Origin: Acidobacteriaceae bacterium
GTDB lineage: Bacteria; Acidobacteriota; Terriglobia; Terriglobales; Acidobacteriaceae
DNA length: 16,329 bases
Assembly: GCA_003162255.1 (NCBI GenBank)
Contig: PMMJ01000352.1
Location: forward strand, 3,376 to 19,704
Direction: 5' to 3'
In this document: positions 14,471 to 16,329 of the stretch, in pieces
Numbering within the stretch: the stretch's first letter is position 1
How the letters are laid out: every line of letters starts with the position of its first letter
Program-made: the position numbers and the translations under genes
The notes under the pieces: model-generated
Database searches by the model: none
Seen by the model: the letters and a program-made list of their open reading frames with translations, nothing else
What the model was told of the DNA's origin: nothing

Positions 14471-15391
14471 TTACAGGTGAATCCAGTTCATACGAATGAG
14501 CGTCAACGTGCTGACGCCGACAGTGATCCACAGAACAAGTCCTTGCAGAAGCGGGCGGAAGCCAACTCTTTGGATGGTCTCTTTGTTTAAGCCTGTCCCA
14601 ATCAAGAACAGGGTCACCGCAAATCCGACTTTTCCCAGATGATTGAGTTCTCCAAAAGCGGAACCGAACGCCGGCAACAACGAGTTCAGCAGAGCTGCAA
14701 GGCAAAAGAGCAAAATGAACCAGGGCCACTGAGTTCGTGCTTTGGATTTCAAGGTGAGGGCCGTTACGAAGGAGAGAGGAACGATCCAAAGAGAGCGTGC
14801 CAGCTTGATGGTGATGGCAATCCCTAAAGCGGTAGCGCCGTATTTTGCGCTGGCGCCCACTACAGAACTGGTATCGTGAATCGCCAACGCTGACCAAATG
14901 CCGAACTGCTCCTGGCTCATGTGGAATACATGCCCAAGCCAAGGGAACAAGAACAGCGCCACTGAGTTAAGGATGAACACGGTTCCCATGGATACCGCCA
15001 TCTCTTCCTCATTCGCATTGGCGATCGGACCAACGGCTGCGATCGCACTGCCACCGCATATGGCCGTACCTGCGCTGATGAGAAACGCCGACTTCTTCCC
15101 TACGTGAATCAAATGGCCGAGGGCAAGACCCAGCAACATCGCCAACGTGATGCTGGCAGCCGTGTACAGAAAACCAGAACTTCCGGCATGAAGAACTTCA
15201 TGCAGATTCATGCCGAATCCCAGCGCGACAACGGAAGCCTGCAACAGAAATTTCGCTAGGCGCTTGCTTTCCACGTGAAATGGGTGCACCACGGTAAATC
15301 CGTAGATGAGTCCGCCCAACAGAGCGATAGGCGGAGAAAACAGTCCACTCGCCGCCAGGATCAGTGCAATGAAAAACAAGTTCTTGCTCAT
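14471..15391 (-). CDS. YeiH-family (UPF0324) integral membrane protein, putative sulfate exporter
   Basis: 306 residues from ATG 15391; no clear ribosome site is visible, and a TTG at 15427 would add 12 residues. It has about 10 hydrophobic segments. Family signatures are LLQASVVALGFGMNLHEVL (49-67), GTAICGGSAIAAVGPI (108-123), WSALAIHDTSSVVGA (167-180), IKLARSLWIVP (195-205) and GFAVTLFLIGTGLNKETI. The YeiH family (PF03601) is annotated as putative sulfate exporters, though direct evidence is limited. It points toward the secreted two-repeat gene 140 bases downstream on the same strand, so cotranscription is possible. It appears intact. Confidence 0.9.
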   Translation of the reverse strand: MSKNLFFIALILAASGLFSPPIALLGGLIYGFTVVHPFHVESKRLAKFLLQASVVALGFGMNLHEVLHAGSSGFLYTAASITLAMLLGLALGHLIHVGKKSAFLISAGTAICGGSAIAAVGPIANANEEEMAVSMGTVFILNSVALFLFPWLGHVFHMSQEQFGIWSALAIHDTSSVVGASAKYGATALGIAITIKLARSLWIVPLSFVTALTLKSKARTQWPWFILLFCLAALLNSLLPAFGSAFGELNHLGKVGFAVTLFLIGTGLNKETIQRVGFRPLLQGLVLWITVGVSTLTLIRMNWIHL

Positions 15392-15581
15392 GAGAGGAGT
15401 GTGGTGTGCAGAGGGGACCGGCGCCAAGCAGTAATTACGATTGGCAATAAGCGGGGCTTATCGGCTGGAATGGCCTGTCTGTGGCGGTTTTCGCGACGTT
15501 TCGGAGAGAAGGCGTGCGCTTGCCGCCCAGCAGAAGCTGCACCACTTCGCTGGTATTCCCGGGCCGTCCAGGTAGAAGCGG

Positions 15582-15794
15582 GTGCAATCGGTGGTACTGG
15601 TCGAGTGCGCGGCCCTCGCGATGAACAATGGCCGTTGCCCGATAACTGATCTGGCAGGTCGCTACACAGAGGATCGCACGGACAACTCTGATATCTACCT
15701 GCCGCTTTGGTTGGCCCGACGCAACAAGATGATGTTTGGGACGCTCTTCGCCATTAGGGAATTGTTCGTGCTCGGGCGGTGGTTGCTTTCCTAG
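15582..15794 (+). pseudogene. C-terminal remnant of a small conserved protein
   Basis: The frame carries RVQSVVLVECAALAMNNGRC, then PITDLAGRYTEDRTDNSDIY, LPLWLARRNKMMFGTLFAIR and ELFVLGRWLLS, ending at TAG 15792-15794. I recall small bacterial membrane proteins ending in a similar GRCPLT...YT..R..NFDIYLPLWLA..NK..FGTLF pattern, but cannot name the family. The expected N-terminal membrane segments are absent. Immediately upstream in frame is TAG 15573-15575, flanked by GIPGPSR and KRVQ; a Trp there would read naturally. No ribosome site precedes the GTG 15582 or ATG 15621. It is probably a decayed gene. Confidence 0.4.
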
Positions 15795-16009
15795 CGGTGA
15801 GAGTTCGCACAGTGACCGAACCCGACCCAATCTGGACCCGCCGCTGAGTGCTTAGCTCCGTGTGGTTGGTTTCCCGGCGGTAGGGTCGTTTCACAAGAGC
15901 GGATAGTTTTCCCAAAGACGGCCGTTGCGTTTGGTTGGCCGGTTTAAGTCTCCGAAACTTGCTGGATTGGCCTCGGACTTGGCAGATTGGCCAAAGTCTT
16001 GTTTGCGGG

Positions 16010-16303
16010 CTAAACCTTCTTGAGCCACGGTTGGTGGAGTCTCATACGACCGGCATCATCCCATTTGACGACCGCGTCATCTTCGTTAGCTTGCTCAACT
16101 GTGCCGAATTCCCCAGTCGGCTTTCCGAAGTTGCCCAAACCCTCAACGCGATCTCCGGGCTTCAGGTCCTGGAGTTTTGGAGGTGGCTCGGCGAGGCGTG
16201 GCTTCTTGGCACGGTCTGAGTCATGCGTTGCGCCTGGGTATGCCAGGGGCGGTTGGGGAGTTTCCCGCAGTTTCGGCATCGGCTTATTGGTGATATGGGT
16301 CAT
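16010..16303 (-). CDS. Small hypothetical protein with a KOW/SH3-like domain
   Basis: 97 residues from ATG 16303, preceded by GGGTGGAAG; the frame also continues to the right edge, so an upstream start cannot be excluded. The N-terminal half is proline-rich and charged (KPMPKLRETPQPPLAYP, LAEPPPKLQ), probably disordered. The C-terminal half is a compact, conserved-looking unit: LKPGDRVEGLGNFGKPTGEF, GTVEQANEDDAVVKWDDAGR and LHQPWLKKV. The GDRV...G.FG..GTV pattern ending in a W.D strand resembles a small SH3-like or KOW barrel, as seen in nucleic-acid-binding or protein-binding domains (inference). Cytoplasmic; no signal peptide. Neighbours give no functional clue. Confidence 0.6.
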   Translation of the reverse strand: MTHITNKPMPKLRETPQPPLAYPGATHDSDRAKKPRLAEPPPKLQDLKPGDRVEGLGNFGKPTGEFGTVEQANEDDAVVKWDDAGRMRLHQPWLKKV

Positions 16304-16329
16304 CTTCCACCCGACCGCTTGTTGCAACA

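Noticed and set aside
14331..14942. Long N-terminal extension of the secreted two-repeat protein on the minus strand
   Set aside because: It runs antisense-frame through the YeiH gene on the same strand, is low-quality sequence, and a proper signal peptide with ribosome site begins at 14330.
3119..15575. Amber (TAG) recoding as an amino acid in this organism
   Set aside because: Several intact genes here end in TAG (sigma factor, fusion oxidoreductase, KOW-like protein) with sensible C-termini, so ordinary nonsense mutations are more likely.
15275..15649. Plus-strand frame of 124 codons over the start of the YeiH gene
   Set aside because: Arg/Ser/Gln-rich antisense shadow of a well-supported membrane protein; no ribosome site or family features.
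15795..16009. Repeated ATTGGCC/TTGGCC words suggesting a repeat array
   Set aside because: Only a few short, irregularly spaced copies without conserved spacers; not a CRISPR or a convincing iteron set.

Overview
The window looks like a chromosomal piece from a soil-type Acidobacteriota (Terriglobia-like) bacterium. This is an inference: there is no rRNA or tRNA gene to confirm it. It rests on the style of the WD40/PD40 propeller fragment (YPGGQ...ITND...SADGKT, as in acidobacterial kinase-linked propellers), the ECF sigma/anti-sigma pair tied to secreted propeller and DUF305 proteins, the moderately high GC with AT-richer intergenic gaps, and an intergenic GGGCCGA/TCGGCCC hairpin of a kind common between genes in that phylum.

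Positions 1-4100 are a decayed accessory region. They hold the last 29 codons of an unknown gene, a propeller gene and an unknown plus-strand gene that both lack their 5' ends and meet at about 1315-1325, one intact hypothetical gene (1964-2881, minus) with a helical HEPN-like C-terminal domain, a HEPN-like pseudogene carrying both a 1-base deletion and an in-frame amber codon (3032-3567), and a degraded gamma-glutamylcyclotransferase-like gene (3564-4097) that overlaps it by ATGA.

Positions 4270-9490 hold a coherent catabolic module. Three minus-strand genes, in transcription order, encode a DUF1479/YbiU-like putative Fe(II)/2-oxoglutarate oxygenase, a C-terminally truncated ROK-family protein, and a single polypeptide fusing a Gfo/Idh/MocA oxidoreductase to a complete aldo-keto reductase. 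A cupin-type AraC regulator is divergently transcribed across a 174-base gap. Carbohydrate or sugar-derivative metabolism under AraC control is the best reading; the substrate is unknown.

Positions 9788-13018 (minus) are an ECF sigma factor, a zinc-finger anti-sigma factor with one membrane segment, a secreted DUF305 protein and a secreted YVTN beta-propeller protein, closely spaced and probably one operon. Upstream lie a strong intrinsic terminator directly before the sigma gene, a secreted two-repeat protein of unknown function broken by a frameshift (13078-14330), and a YeiH-family membrane protein (14471-15391). The right end has a remnant of a small conserved protein (plus) and a small KOW-like hypothetical gene (minus).

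The gaps at 93-352, 1834-1963, 2882-3031, 4098-4271, 14331-14470, 15392-15572 and 15795-16009 show no supportable gene. No CRISPR array, insertion sequence, tRNA or rRNA was found. Several frameshifts are inferred, so either real gene decay or assembly and sequencing indels must be considered throughout.
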